Assembly: GCA_948567375.1 (NCBI GenBank)
Contig: OX419760.1
Span: forward strand, 56,730,001 to 56,794,000
Direction of reading: 5' to 3'
Origin: Lunularia cruciata
Taxonomy: Eukaryota > Streptophyta > Marchantiopsida > Lunulariales > Lunulariaceae
DNA length: 64,000 bases
The translations under genes were made by a program, and so were the position numbers. The notes under the pieces are model-generated. The model saw only the letters and a program-made list of their open reading frames with translations. It did not search any database and was not told the origin of the DNA. Below are positions 1-12,752 of this stretch, piece by piece (the stretch's first letter is position 1; the number at the start of each line of letters is the position of its first letter).

Positions 1-254
1 ATATGAGCTGAAACCTGACCGGGGGTCAAATGAACACCTACTAGAAGATGATAACACTGGCTGGATAACTCTTACGCAAGAATGCAGAAATAATTTTGTC
101 TTAACCATGCATAGTCAAAGAGTCTGTCCTGGTCGCAGTTCAGTTAAATAAGGATCCAGAAACTATGGCGCCGAGTACAAGCCAATTGCAGATAATCGGC
201 TAACGTAGTGCACAATACCAAACAAAACGAGGTTACCGCACACCCTCTACATAC

Positions 255-2579
255 CTGAAATTGTTCAAAAGTTAAATCCGGAATCACTGTGGGGTCACCA
301 CCACTGTCCACTCCGTACGTGATATCAGGAAACAAGGCCTGAAAAATTGCCAGAGACGGTTAGTCGACGATACTGCTAGGGACATAGTTGTGCATTTGAA
401 AATTTCAACACCGCTGCACATGACACGTTTTGAACTATTGCATACCTGCTGGGATAGGCGGCCCATAACATTATCTGGCTGTGAATATACACCCTTCATT
501 TCGTTGAAAACAACACCTACAACATCACCAAATCCGTCAATTGGGATAATCTCATAATTTGTCACCTACTACAAATGCAAGAGCCACATTCATGGGAGAT
601 TTCACAAGAGATGGACAGGATAAGATGTATTTGACGTCAGGTATGAATAGTTGACAAGATGTATTGACGAGGACAGAGGGTCGTTAGCTAGCCGGTAGCA
701 AACTCTGAGGGCACCACCGCGACAGAAGAGAAGGTTTCTACTGCCAGGACGTGCGATCCACCAGGACTAAAATGAGAGAACCAATCACGTAGCAAGTGCG
801 AGCTCGCTTTCCAATTTCTTTCAAATATATGGCACAAAGATAAATAAATGGAACAAATATCATAATAGTGCCTATGATTCTTTCTTTGAAGGTAGGCCGT
901 TGGTGCACCACCCGAAAAATAGAAAATAGAAAATATACGAGACCCAATTTCAAATTCCGGCCAATCGCCATACCTTTGAATGTAATGTCCTCTGAAGGCT
1001 CGTTTAGTTCGTAATGCCACCCCTCTTGTTGAAATGTTTTAACATCATTCACACAGTTTGGGAAGAAAACAGCATCAAGATACACATCCACCAGATTATA
1101 AAAGTCCTGTCCAAACACGGCAATAGATCGCATTTAGTTTAGAATCCCATTAAAAGTGACAGGAATTAGCGTATTCACTTCAACTTGTGACCCCAAGCCT
1201 TCACACACGCGAAAAGGTAATCTGTCCTCCCTGCGATTATTAGATGAGATATTCTAGTACAGCTCTCCTTGTGAGCATAGACATTTTGCATGTCGAAATC
1301 ATTAATCCAAACCAAGGCAAAGAGGAGCCTCATTCCCAAAATAGGGCACCGTACCTTTAGATTAGTCGAAGCTACAGGATAGCAAGTCCGATCTGGGTAC
1401 GTGAACGCATTTAGAAACGTGTGCAAGCTACCCTTGAGAAGTTCTACAAAGGGTTCCTTCAAAGGATATTTCCTAGATCCACATAATACACTATGCTCCA
1501 ATATGTGCGGGATTCCAGTCGAGTCTTGTCTGCATTACAGACGAAGCAGCGAAAGGTTACACAGGCCCCAAAGTAAGCAAATCTCAACAAACAAGTCATC
1601 GAAATAGAATTCAAACCGAAACTTGGTCCCTTCTCCAGAAATAGCAACAATTCACCAGTCAGCCGTACTTACGGTGGAGTTCTGAATACTATCCCAAAAA
1701 CTTTGTTCTCATCACTGTTTGAAACTGACATAATTTCGGCTCCAGTTTTTTTATGGCGGTAAAGGATGGCCGTCGAGTTGTACTCATCTATGAACTGCTT
1801 GCCGACTTCTTCGAACCCTAGGTTCTTTACAAGTTCTGGGTCGGCTCCTGCAGAACAAGCCAAGACATCTATCAGATTCTGCAACTTAAAGCTTAAACCC
1901 ACACGTAGGGTTTAGACATCAACGTAACCAAAACCGGCGAGCATGAGAAAAGCCAGATCTCCTTCCATGTATTCTATGAAACTGCTGCGTGAATCCGCTG
2001 TAATCAAAGCCTCTTGAAGAATTTCGTGAAAGAACATCAATCCGAACACCTCCAGCATGCGCGATTGAGACTCTATTCAAATCTCGACGATTATTCGAGT
2101 ATAGCTCTACAAATAATTTCGACAGGTTCCCAAAAAAAGATGAATTCGAAGATAACATGAAGTGGCGTGAAACATCAAGGATTAGGATGACACAGAAAGT
2201 AAAATCCCATGTTAATAAAATTCGCATGACTAGACGATAAGATCGATTAAAATTGAACAAACTCACCAACTACTGGAGCGGGAGTCGCGAGTGCAGCCTG
2301 GGGGGAGGCCGAGAAGCCTCTGTTCAACACCGGAAAGTCCGAACGCAGAGCTCCGACGGACGGTCTGATTGACGATGAGATAAGCCTCAAACCCTGCCAT
2401 CCCGAATTCCTGGGACTCCTCTCAACTTTCTCAATTGCATACCTACTTTCGATCTTCCGGCAACCACCGCGACTCAACAGTCTGAGAGTTCGCGGAACCG
2501 CAGCGGAACCACCTAAGAGACTCATGTGCACAGCAGCACGAGGCACTGATTGTGCTACCAACATTCCTTGAGCGCGCAT
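255..2579 (-). CDS. PREP1: Presequence protease (PREP-type M16C zinc metalloprotease), N-terminal part, six exons, runs off the left edge
   Basis: The family degrades cleaved transit peptides and other short peptides in the chloroplast stroma and mitochondrial matrix. Exons read on the minus strand: 2267-2579, 1673-1847, 1355-1529, 974-1106, 446-516, 255-338. All junctions are GT-AG and the frame holds through 951 nt (317 codons). The first ATG in frame is at 2577-2579; the 5' extension to 2609 begins with GTG, so I rejected it. Residues 1 to about 105 are rich in Ala, Ser, Arg and Gly with almost no acidic residues, as in a dual-targeting transit peptide. The inverted zinc site HILEH lies at residues 171-175 (exon 3), and the distal glutamate in VVFNEMKG is about residue 271 (exon 5). 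The last visible exon ends in a donor at 254 and I could not find the next exon before base 1, so about two thirds of the protein lies outside the window. Family assignment is by close similarity to remembered plant PREP sequences. Confidence 0.95.
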
Positions 2580-2843
2580 CGCCGCGCTCGCCCCTTGCAA
2601 GAATAACACAGCCAGGTTTATCGATCAAATTACTGGAGGCTCCTTCTGAGGTGCAGTCCGTTTGTTTCAGTCGCATGATGCACGAGTAGATTCGTCCAAA
2701 AAAGTGTTTATTGTCAAGACGACTGTCTCGTGTTGTTTGTGGCTAAGGCGTGAATCAGACGCCCACGCATTGTCCTCAGACATGGACCACGCTTCACCAC
2801 TCATGTCCGCTTTCTTCCCATCGGCTGCTCGCCGGGCCAGACG

Positions 2844-3050
2844 TTCCTTCCTTCCTTCCTTCCTTCCACTACACTCTTATACCACGTCCGTTATCCACTC
2901 ACCATCCATGCAAAAACTACTAACAGTGTAGTTTTAACCTCCAGTTCCCAAAGTCTCCTTCCTTCCACTACAGTCTTAACTTTATCCGCTTACCATCCAT
3001 GCAAGAACTACTAACGTCGTACTTTTAAACTCCAGTTCTTAAGTGTCGTT
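2844..3050. repeat. TTCC microsatellite and two-copy tandem repeat upstream of PREP
   Basis: Uninterrupted TTCC units span 2844-2867. A unit of about 99 bp beginning CCTTCCACTACA occurs at 2862 and again at 2961. Both copies carry CCATCCATGCAA, then AACTACTAAC, then CTCCAGTT in the same order. The repeat lies 280-470 bp upstream of the PREP start codon, in its probable promoter or 5' leader. Confidence 0.85.
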
Positions 3051-3356
3051 TAATAAGTACATTTTCTTACGTACTTGGAGAAATGTACACCTCCGCTCGT
3101 GTGTTCTCGTCTGCCTCATTCTCACTTTGATTGATTTCAAGAACATGTCAAAGGTTTCCTGGTCTACCATAGACCTAAATTGTGATGGAGACAGATATTT
3201 TCAATGAAAATAACAAGTCCAACATGAAGTTCATGAAGTTATCATGAAGGCCATCAACCTGGATTCCAACGTAGATCTTGTATAAGAAGGTTGCTATGGA
3301 GATGAGACCGGATACCAACCCAAATTTTAATGGAGACTGATATTATTTAATTAGCT

Positions 3357-3397
<41 letters not shown>

Positions 3398-5261
3398 CAC
3401 ATAAAGGGTAACATAAAAAAACACAATATTTTAAAAATACTGAAATATGTTGAGTATATTATAGAATAAAAAAAATAGTTATAATAATATATAACCATTT
3501 CAAGTTGAGTCAAAATTCTGTCATACACATCTTCACAAAATGTTGAGGCAGTGACCTACTCGTTAGAGTAAAAACTAATGATCTATCAAGGAAATTCATA
3601 TTTAAATTATAGTTCCATATATGTATAACGTTCAATTGAATTACAACTATTATATAGATATCTTTTATGATTATATGATATTCTATCTTGAATTTTATTT
3701 TATTAATTACATTAAAATATTAAAATATTTATTAAAATTCTTTTAAGAAGTAAAAATTTCAATAATGTGTTTCTCAAGTCAAACTTAATGTATTGGACTG
3801 TTTTCAAGTAAATTTCATCAATATAATAGCTTTATTAGAATGCATTTATTTTAAAGAAGGATGGAAGATAATACATAGAATAGCAAGATACACAGAATTT
3901 AATTAATATTTTGATCTTTTAATTAATCAACATGCATTCATGAGATTAGTGAGAATATACTTTTATTGATTATTTAAGAATCAGACTGAAAATTATATAG
4001 TTGCATTCTTAATTCCTGTTGTTATTAGCATTACCCACGACTCCTTTTTTACTATAATGAGTAGTTTAAGTTCATATTGGAATGAGTTGGAAGTTGAATG
4101 AGTAGTTTCAGTATATATGTATACTCTTAAACTACCATTTTCTCCTTAGAGTCTGATTGGCATATTAGAAAAAAATATGCTGATTGGCATATTAAAATCT
4201 TACTATAAAATTTGTGTATAGGTGGTCTTTAAAAAGTTTGCAAGGAATCTTGGAAGGTAATTCATGAGAATTGACAGATTTTTGTCTAATTCCACCTAAG
4301 ATAATTTTTATGGACAAACCTTTAAATCAAAATGTATGAAAGGTCATGCTTTTTCAAAGTATACTCATGTTTTCCAAATATTTATAAAACAATTATAACC
4401 TTAATTTTCATTCAATAATATCCAATATTGAGGAAATTGAAAAATTAATGCTCTTCAGTTTAATTTTAGACTCTCATAATACACTTCAATTTACCTTTTC
4501 TCTAGGAAATCCTTTGAGAATCATTTACATGAATAATATTTGAAAATATTTTTCATATATTAAGGACTTATTATAAATATTATATAATAAATATCTAATA
4601 TTTATAATAAATATCTAATATTTATAATAAATCATTATTATTAAAAACCATTATCAAGTTATATTATTATTCATAACAACCAATATAAAGCTAGATTGTT
4701 GATCAGAAATAATAAATCTATTTTTGAAGAATATTATCGCAGTTTGAACAAAATTATACAACACTACTAAGTTTGATCAGAAGGATATGTTGTGTGAAGT
4801 ATAATACTACAATGAGGTTGTAATGACACACCTTAACTCCACTTAAGCCAAAATTAAATATATTTTTTTTGTTTATTTTAGGAATCTTAGGATGTAGCAT
4901 GACAAAATATAGTAATATACAAACAAATGTCACTAGTCGTCAAGCAAACACGTCACAAGTGAACCATTCCCTCATATGATGACTATGACCTAGTTTTAAA
5001 GGAAGGTTGCCTTGTGTTTGTATCGTTACATTGTTGTGTTGACAATATATTGTTCTTACTACGAGTCTATTAAGATTCTAAGTTGATTAAAAAGCTACTC
5101 TGTTGCAACCTATAACTCTTCGATGATGATATGGTAACAGGAGGCCATGTCATTACAAAGTTCAATGGAAACAAAGCACTCTCAATGTGAACCTCCACCA
5201 TAGTTTGAAGTGCCACCAAACTCCATGCAAATAGCAAATTCAAACTTTTTGTATGAACGCA
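3051..5261. other. AT-rich intergenic spacer, no gene seen
   Basis: Very AT-rich sequence without a credible ORF on either strand. It holds an (AT)n run at 3363-3392 and a short tandem array at about 4575-4632, where the unit AATATCTAATATTTATAAT is repeated. Base composition changes sharply from the PREP gene. No RNA gene was recognised. Confidence 0.7.
3363..3392. repeat. (AT)n dinucleotide microsatellite
   Basis: Fifteen uninterrupted AT units are visible directly. Confidence 0.97.
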
Positions 5262-5632
5262 TCTAATGTTCTGAAGACAAAAGAAACCTTAAGAGAAACA
5301 TAAGGTTTCATTCCTCAATACTTTGATGCTCCAAAGGAGCACCTTGTCTTTATTATACAACAAGGAATCTTTAGAGCATCATTTCTTTATTGTACAACAA
5401 GGAGGATCCACTCAAAGGCAGCACACACTTGGATCAAATATATAGATTGGCAACATGTTAATGAGCTCAACTGTAAAAACCCTAAAAGAAGATTCTTCAA
5501 AGATTCTTCCAAGATCAGATAGAGGTGAGATCTCCATTTGGTCTACTCAGACCATCATATATATAACACTCCTAAAGATATTACCAAGCCAATTTCCACC
5601 TCTAGATAATTTGTCTAACTAATGGTATTACA
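5262..5632 (-). mobile_element. Decayed solo LTR of the element-C type
   Basis: The order of blocks matches the LTR at 21107-21700: a start near TAATGTTCTGAAGACAA, the AAACATAAGGTTTCATTCC block, the GGAGCACCTTGTCTTTATTAT block, and an end at CTAATGGTATTACA. It is shorter than that copy (about 371 against 594 bp), so it has internal deletions. No gag or pol sequence flanks it and no matching target duplication was found. Strand is given by analogy with element C. Confidence 0.75.
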
Positions 5633-6596
5633 ATGCGCTACTAAAGGAAGTACTCATGATCAGTCAATACCAAGCAGCATGCGTTTAGGTATGACCATGA
5701 CCGCTCATCAAGAGCCATGATGGATGAAGGATGCACTGGTTTCTACATGACCATAATAAGGTTCTTGCATCCCAAGGATAAATTTTTACTTTTCACTTCC
5801 TTTCTTTGCAATCAAGGTTTTTGTCAAGCTATAGGAAAACATTACCACTATTGACAAGACTTGCCTTTTTGCTCGCAAAGTGTAGAATGAGTTTGAGAGA
5901 CAACATAAGAGGATGTGGGTGATAAAGTAGATTGCAAATCTGAATATTTTAGTGATGGTGCAGTAGATTGCTAAGGATAGAAAATAGAAGCCATCAGCAA
6001 AGATAGAGAGCAAACCTTTGAAAATTTTGAAATAGGGTTTGTACTATAGGTCGGATTACCTCAAGAGTCAAAAGTTGGAGTTCTTGCTGTGGGATTGAGG
6101 TCTTTTGGATGTCTCCATGCTAGAGAAATTTTTTTAATGATTCAAACATGAGTAGTAGGAATATGATGACATGTTTGACCAAGTGGATGGAAGATCATTA
6201 GCAATAGATACTAGGAGAAGACTACTCAATGTTTGGGCATATCCATATAGAAACACCCCATGGTCATCCACGCAAAGACTTGAAAGCTAGGAGTCACAAC
6301 TCATTTGTAGGAAGAATGTTGAAAATATGTATAAAATAAAGGATTTTAAAGATACAATTTGACAAGTCACCATAAAGACCATCATGAAGTTGTATAGATC
6401 AAAGAGAATAACCCATATAAACCTCAACCAAGCAATCTTCTTTCAACTCTTGCATGAATAACAATTTGTGAGCTTGTGATGATGTTTAAAGAGTGTGTCA
6501 ACAAGCTATTAGATGACATGGCTAACAGTTCCCTCACAATTTTAACCTCCTTTTTTTCACTTCTACATAAGGATGATTTGTGCCATAAATAAGTAG
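5633..6596. other. Spacer, no gene seen
   Basis: No ORF with a recognisable product. Several short ORFs exist on both strands but show no motif. The segment ends where the LTR of F1 begins. Confidence 0.5.
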
Positions 6597-7031
6597 TGTA
6601 AAAGACAAAGGAGAATGGAAAGTGAAGATCATATTGGACTCTTGCATCACGGAAACTCCAAATGCCTAGCATGAGCTTGGGCTTTGGGCTTTGGGCTTTG
6701 GTATTTATATGGAGTATACAAGGCTCTTGGGAAGCTTCTCAAGAAGTTTCCTTAAGCCACTTTCTTGGAGTGCAAGCCAAGTTAACCTAGAAGTTTCTCA
6801 AGAAGCTTTCTTTTAAAAGCTGCTTACTTGGGGTGCAAGTTAAGCTAGCCAAGAAGCTTCCCAAGAAGTGGTGACTTCTTCCTAGAAGTCACCACTTGGC
6901 ATGCATGTTACCCAATATTTGGAAGGTACCAAGTAGCTTCTTAGATACTTCTAGAATATTCTAGGCTAATTTGGCCCATTTGCTATTTCATTAGCCTTGA
7001 CTAACTTGTTGGTAAACTCCATATTGTTACA
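6597..7031 (-). mobile_element. 3' LTR of family-2 gypsy fragment F1
   Basis: Starts TGTAAAAGAC and ends ATTGTTACA (TG...CA). It shares the AAGCTTCTCAAGAAG-rich body with the LTRs at 10082, 21718, 22906 and 37929. A GGGCTTT unit is tandemly repeated near 6686-6706. The integrase 3' end follows directly at 7032, so this is the 3' LTR of a minus-strand element. Confidence 0.85.
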
Positions 7032-8079
7032 TATTCCTCCATTGCTAGTTGGTGATGTTCTCATCACCATTCAAGCTTCAAATGCTTGGATGGTTGTTTG
7101 AGCATTTTGGAGATGAGAAAGAGGTTCCCAAGTGGCATCATGAAGAGGATACCCTTTCTAGAGGACTTTGTACTCTATTTGTTGTTGGCAACCTTGTTGC
7201 ATATGATGATGCGCAAGGATATGATCAACTTCATACTCCTCATGATCATTGATAGGGTTGGGAGGAGGAGGAGGTTGGATACAAGAGGAACAAGAAGATG
7301 GATTAGGAACAAAGGGTTTCAACTAGGAAACATGAAAGACATGGTGGAGGCGCATGTGACAAGGCAAGGCAAGTTGATAAGCAACAAGAGAAATGATGTG
7401 GGTGATATCAAAGGGTCCTATCCAATTAGGAGCAAGTTTACAGACTTGGGTATCAAGTGAGAGGGGTAGGTTACTAAAGGAGAGCATGACCTTATCACCA
7501 AGTTGAAAGGTAAGCTCAGGACAATGATCGTCCGCTCATTGTTTTTGAACATTTTGAGCAACAAGGAGATCAGATTTGGCTTATTGGAGGGATTGGGATA
7601 TAATGGTCAAGAAGGTAGAAGTACAAAGGACATGAGATGGAGGAGGAGCAAGAAGGGAATCTAGAACAAGTAGATATTGGCCAAAATAAAGGAAGAAAGG
7701 AGAGAATCCTATGCTTGCCTATTTGGAATTATTGTATGCAAAGTTTGCAATCGCTAGACATTCATCCCAATTGGTATGATGAATGTTGACAAAGGTACAA
7801 AGTATATCTTCCAAGGTGCAATTTGCATGTTTAGTTTTTCCATCAGTTTGAGGATGATAGGCCAAGCAAGCTTGGTTCCAAGTATGGGGAAGAGTGCTCG
7901 TCAAAATTTTCCAATGAATTGAGGATCATGGTCAGAGATGAGTACATGAGGCATCCCATGATGCTTAGAGATATTTTTTAAGTAGATCTATGCCAATGTT
8001 GGAGCATCCAAGATATCAAAGGTTGGTGCCAAATAGATTTGTTTACTAAGCTTATCCATAAACACCACCATTGTCTACT
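7032..8079 (-). pseudogene. Integrase and chromodomain remnant of F1
   Basis: Minus-strand reading gives a broken integrase. The segment at 7719-7904 holds AYHPQTDGKTKHANCTLED, the region around the catalytic glutamate of a gypsy integrase, followed by NFAYNNSK. Sequence between 7032 and 7460 matches the chromodomain tail of the related copies. Stops and frameshifts interrupt the frame. The segment ends abruptly at about 8079, inside the integrase core, where an LTR fragment begins, so reverse transcriptase and RNase H of this copy are missing. Confidence 0.75.
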
Positions 8080-8261
8080 TGGCTTGCAAGCTAAGCTAGT
8101 TGGAAGCTTCTAGAAGCTACTTACTTGGGTGCAAGCTAAGCTAGTTGGGAAACTTCCCAAGAAGCTTGCTAGATACTTGGGATATTCTAGGCTAATTTGT
8201 CCTATTTTCTACTTCATTAGCCGTAACTAACTTCATTGGTAAAATCCATATTGTTACATAT
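8080..8261 (-). mobile_element. Truncated 3' LTR of fragment F2
   Basis: Bases match the last part of the family-2 LTR (AAGCTAGTTGGAAGCTTCTA through CATATTGTTACA). It is fused on the left to the F1 integrase. On the right it is fused to the protease-RT linker rather than to the expected integrase tail. Confidence 0.8.
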
Positions 8262-10081
8262 TAGATCAACCATTGCTCAATAGGGCTCTTGACTCTCCTC
8301 AGATTCTACTTGTGCAATTGGCTTGATCCACATTGCAAAAACAGACTTATCTTCTTCCAAAGCTTGCTCTATAGTTGCTTCACTGACAAACTTCTCATCT
8401 TGGGACTTCTCTTCTTTCAAAGCTTCTATGGTTGCTTTCTTTACCAACTTCCTATCTTGGGACTAGTTATTCTTAGGTGTCTTACTCAAAGGTGCCAGAC
8501 AACCTAATCGGAAATTCATACCTTTGTATTGTATTTGAATTTGTTGTTGAGTCCAATCAAATTGAACCTTATGACGTTCAAGCCAAGGTACTCCTAGAAT
8601 GAAATCATAGTATAGAGGTGCCACTACAAACCTTATACACTCTAAATACTCCTTCCCAATCTTAAAGGTAATAGGATATAAGGTATAGGATGCAAAACCC
8701 TTTTTACCATTTGCCATCATCAATCTACTTCCAATTATTGGCTTGATAGAAATACTCAATTCATGTGCTAATTGCATAAATATGCAATTCTTTGAACTTC
8801 CAGAATCAACCAAAATCCTACAACCATGATCATGTATTGTACCTTGCAAGTGAAGCAAACTTCCATAGGTCAAGCCTTCAATCCCATTGGAACTAATCAA
8901 GTTCCTAGTATGCAACTCAAAATCTCTTATTGGGATTTTCCATTTCCTTAATCAATGTGCTCTATAGTCTCCATATGGGCAATTTTTCAAGGTTGCCCAT
9001 TCCTAAGTAGCCATTAAGCAATGCAATGTCCAACTTGGCGACAAAAAAAACAACCACCATTTTGTCACAATCTTTCTCTATTTGTTGTCACATCAATCTC
9101 CATTGGTGCAAGTTCTTCCACTTGTGTGTAGTGTATTGGTAAGTTTTGTGTAGGTCAAGGTCAAGACCATGTTATCGCAACCAAGGAATCAAAGCGCTCA
9201 ACCAATTGCATGGCTTCTTCTACATTTTGTGGCTCCCGCATGGTCACCTCCAATTTGGTTTGTGATTTCATGCCCCTCACAAATCAATCCAGAACTTCAC
9301 CTTCTTGTATACATTGATTTTGCATGATGATGTTTTGAAACTGCATGATGTAGCTCCTTATAGAGCCAATTTGCTTCAACTCCACCAATTTATCTCTTGT
9401 GGCTTGTGTGACATTTATATCTTGAAATTGATCAAGTATTGCATTCTTGAATTCTGCCCATGTCAAGATTGGTGCAACAATTTGTTGTTCAACTTGCTCC
9501 ACTCAGAATCACCACTAAAGGTTTGCCACACCATCCAATTGGCTAGAAGCCAAAAAAATCTGTTTCTATTCATCTTGAAGATTGGTAGCTTCAAAGTAAC
9601 ATTTGCAATCAAACACAAAATTCTCCATTATGCTTGGGAGATTCTTGCCTTCAAACACCTTGGGTTTTGGAAATTAGATTTGATCTTCTCCATCTTGATT
9701 GGTGCTCTCTCTACATGTTCTTGTTGCTGATGATCTCATCCATCTAACAATCGAGTAAAATTCTTGAATTGTTGCTTCATAGCAATAATAAGGTTAGGTA
9801 TTTCCGCCTTAGCTACTACTCTATCCCACCATTCTCAATTTATCTAATTTATTAACTTATAGATGCAACACATCCACCTTTCTCCATAAGTTACAACTGG
9901 AAGTATCAAGGGTTCCTCAAACAAGATGATCGTATGTAGAAAATTGTGCCCAAAGCGTGAGGTGATGAATTGTGTGAAATGATGCTTGGGTAGTACTTGG
10001 ACACAAAAATTCCAATATTTTGGTGGAAGTGGATTTGGTGGTCCATAAATTCCATTTATCCCATTCTTTCTCTAACACCAA
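8262..10081 (-). pseudogene. Family-2 gag-protease region of F2, RT/RNase H/integrase deleted
   Basis: Read right to left: leader, gag, protease, linker. Gag is clearest at 9284-9502 (the segment with WAEFKNAILDQFQD), the retrotransposon gag domain. Protease lies at 8463-8915 with the catalytic ILVDSGSSKN motif and a downstream ILGVPWLERH segment. The linker at 8330-8465 holds two copies of a repeat of about 60 bp. After the linker the sequence jumps to an LTR end, so everything from RT to the chromodomain has been lost. A degenerate primer-binding site is at 10070-10081. Confidence 0.8.
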
Positions 10082-10492
10082 TGTAAAAGACCAAGATCAA
10101 GGAGAGAAATAAGAGAATAGAAGATCAAATTGAGACACTTGAATGTGGGTAAACTCCAAATGGCTAGCATGAGCTTTGGTTTTGGTATTTATAAGGAGCA
10201 TACAAGGCTCCTAAGAAACTTCTCAAAAGCTTCCTTGAACCACTTTCTTGGAGTGCAAGCCAAATTAACCGTGAAGCTTCTCAAGAAGCTTCCTTCTAGA
10301 AGTTGTTTACTTGGCTTGCAACCTAAGCTAGTTGGAAGCTTCTAGAAGCTACTTACTTGGAGTGCAAGCTAGGCTAGCCAAAAGCTTTCCAAGAAGCCTA
10401 CTAGATACTTTTGGAATATTCTAGATTAATTTGGCCTATTCACTACTTTGTTAGCCCTAACTAACTTTGTTGCTAAATTCCATATTGTTACA
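10082..10492 (-). mobile_element. 5' LTR of F2 (family 2)
   Basis: Starts TGTAAAAGACCAAGATC and ends CATATTGTTACA. It lies next to the leader of F2. The five bases after it (TGCAA) do not match the five before F1 (AGTAG), so F1 plus F2 is not one simple insertion. Confidence 0.85.
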
Positions 10493-12752
10493 TGCAAGTT
10501 ATGATATCTTATTATAGTTGTATAATTTTGGTTGATTTTGGAAATTCAAAGAATTACATATCCATGCAATTAGCAAAGTAATTAAGTATTTGTTTTAAGC
10601 AAGTAGTTAGAAATAGATTGATGAAAGCGGATGGTAGAAAGATTCTTCATTTTTGTACCTCACATCTTGTTACATTAGGATTGGGAAGGAGTATGTGGAG
10701 TGTATGAAGTTTGTAGAGGCACTTCTACACTATGATGCCATTTTAGTTCTACCTTGGCTTGAATATCATAAGGTTCACTTTAATTGGAACCAATGACAAA
10801 TTCAAGTACAACACCAAGGTAGGAAATTCCAATTAGGTTGTTTGGCACCTTTGAATAAGACACCTAAGAATATTCAATCTCAAGATGAGAAATTTGTTGG
10901 GAAAGCAACCATAGAGCAACTTTGAAGGAAGATAAGTCCCAAGATGGGAAGTTTATCAATGAAGCAAACATAAAGCAAACTTTGGAAGAAGATAAGTCTA
11001 TTTTTGTAGTGTGGATCAAGCCAATAGTGCATGGAGGATCTAAAGAGGATCAAAAGCCTCATCAAGCAATGGTTGATCAAATAGTCTAAGAGTTTTAAGA
11101 TATGTTTAAAAATGATTTACTAAAGGGATTACCTTTCAATTGTGATATACATTTCAAGATTGAGTTATTGCCAAGAAGTACTCCAATGAGTAGACCAATC
11201 TATTGACTCTCAACAAAGGAGTTGGATAAGCTCCAAATAACATTAACATAGTTGTTGTAGAAGGATTTCATATGACATAGTACATCTCCTTGGGGAGCAC
11301 TGGTACTATTTGCTCCAAAGAAGGATAGATGACCACTTTTGTATTGATTATCGTAGCTTCAATAAACAAATAGTGAAGAATGCATATCTCTTGCCTCAAA
11401 TCGATGGCTTGCTTGATCAATTGAGTGGTGCACAATACTTCTCCAACTTGGATCTTTGAAGTGGTTATTGGTAGATTCACATTGATAGAGAAGATGTACA
11501 CAAGATTACCTTTTTCACAAGGTATGGGCACTTTGAGTGGAGAGTTGTACGTTTTGGGCTAACTAATGCTCAAGTAGTCTTCATAGATCAGATGCATTGG
11601 GTGTTGGATGGGCTATTGGATCAGTTTGTGGTGGTATTCTTAGATGATATTTTAATCTATAGTAAGATAGAGGTAAAATATGCAAATCATGTATGAGAAG
11701 TCCTAAGATAACTCCATTGATGGAAATTTTATTGCAATAAGTCAAAGCATACCTTTTGGCACAAGGAAGTTACCTTATTGGTCACAAGATCTCATCAAAG
11801 GGGATCAAGATAGAAGAGTAGAAAATCAAAGCCATTCTTGAGTGACCTATTCTAAAGGATGCTATAAAATTAATGCATTTAATGGATTAGCAAGTTTTTA
11901 TTGACGGTTTATCCACTACTATGCTCATGTGATCGCACTATTGATTGACCTCTTGGAGAAGAACTTGAGCTTTCAATGGACAACCAAGCACAAATAAGCA
12001 TTCTAAAAGCTGAAAAATATGGTGTCTTCAAGACCCATTCTTCAACCATATGACACTCAACTATCTTGTGTGGTTAATTTTGATGCTTCTAACTTTATGA
12101 TTGGAGCCGTGTTGCAACATGAATTCCCAAATGGGTTACATTCCATTGCCATTGTGTCTCAAAAACTAAATACCACAAAAAGGAATTACTTTGCTTGAGA
12201 TCTGGAACAACTAGCAATGGTATATGCCACCAAGGCATGGAGACATGATCTCTTAGAGAAGCAAGTGATCATGCAAACCAATCACAAGCCCTTGTTGAAA
12301 ACATAACATGTGGATCACATGAAGAGTTGATATCATTGATGGGAGGAACAACTACAATTTTTTGACATCAAACTTGAGTACAAACTTACTTAGTTTGATG
12401 TCATCTCCAATGCTCTATCACAACAACCTGATTTGAAGTCTCTTCCTCTCATCACAAAGGCAATTACAACAATATCAGTCAACTCCAAAGCCCAAATCAA
12501 GTTTAAGACACCTTTACAATAAGATCATTTCTTTCAAATGGTACAAGATTATCTTACAACATGCAAAAAGGAGTACAAAACCTTCTCCTTCAAGCAAGGT
12601 CTTAAATTCTATGAGAATCTGATCTATGTTCCAGCCAAGGGTGATCTCTAACTTGTGCATCTTCAAGAAGCCCATGACTTACCAATTATTGGTTACATGG
12701 GTGTAGACAAGACCTTGGGTACCCTTCAACACCAATAGTGGTGGTCCAACAT
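10493..12752 (+). pseudogene. Family-2 gypsy pol fragment G (protease to integrase), plus strand
   Basis: Begins abruptly inside the protease right after the F2 LTR. In order: protease remnant (10500-10800), linker with two units of the 60-bp repeat (about 10870-11000), RT (about 11110-11700, including a VVVFLDDILIYS stretch near 11635-11665), RNase H (about 12060-12420) and the start of integrase (to 12752). Multiple stops and frameshifts interrupt it. The 5' LTR, gag and 3' LTR are absent. It abuts minus-strand gag sequence at about 12752. Confidence 0.75.

Noticed and set aside
1-254. A seventh PREP exon near the left edge
   Set aside because: None of the three minus-strand frames gives the expected post-exon-6 segment; the region looks like intron.
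2443-2676. Minus-strand 77-aa ORF overlapping PREP exon 1 in another frame
   Set aside because: Shadow of exon 1. No motif, and the PREP frame is fixed by five downstream exons.
7049-7460. Plus-strand ORFs of 67 and 124 aa
   Set aside because: Antisense to the F1 integrase/chromodomain region.
6597-10492. F1 plus F2 as one intact LTR element
   Set aside because: An internal LTR fragment at 8080-8261 and missing RT show two joined partial copies; the flanking bases AGTAG and TGCAA do not match.
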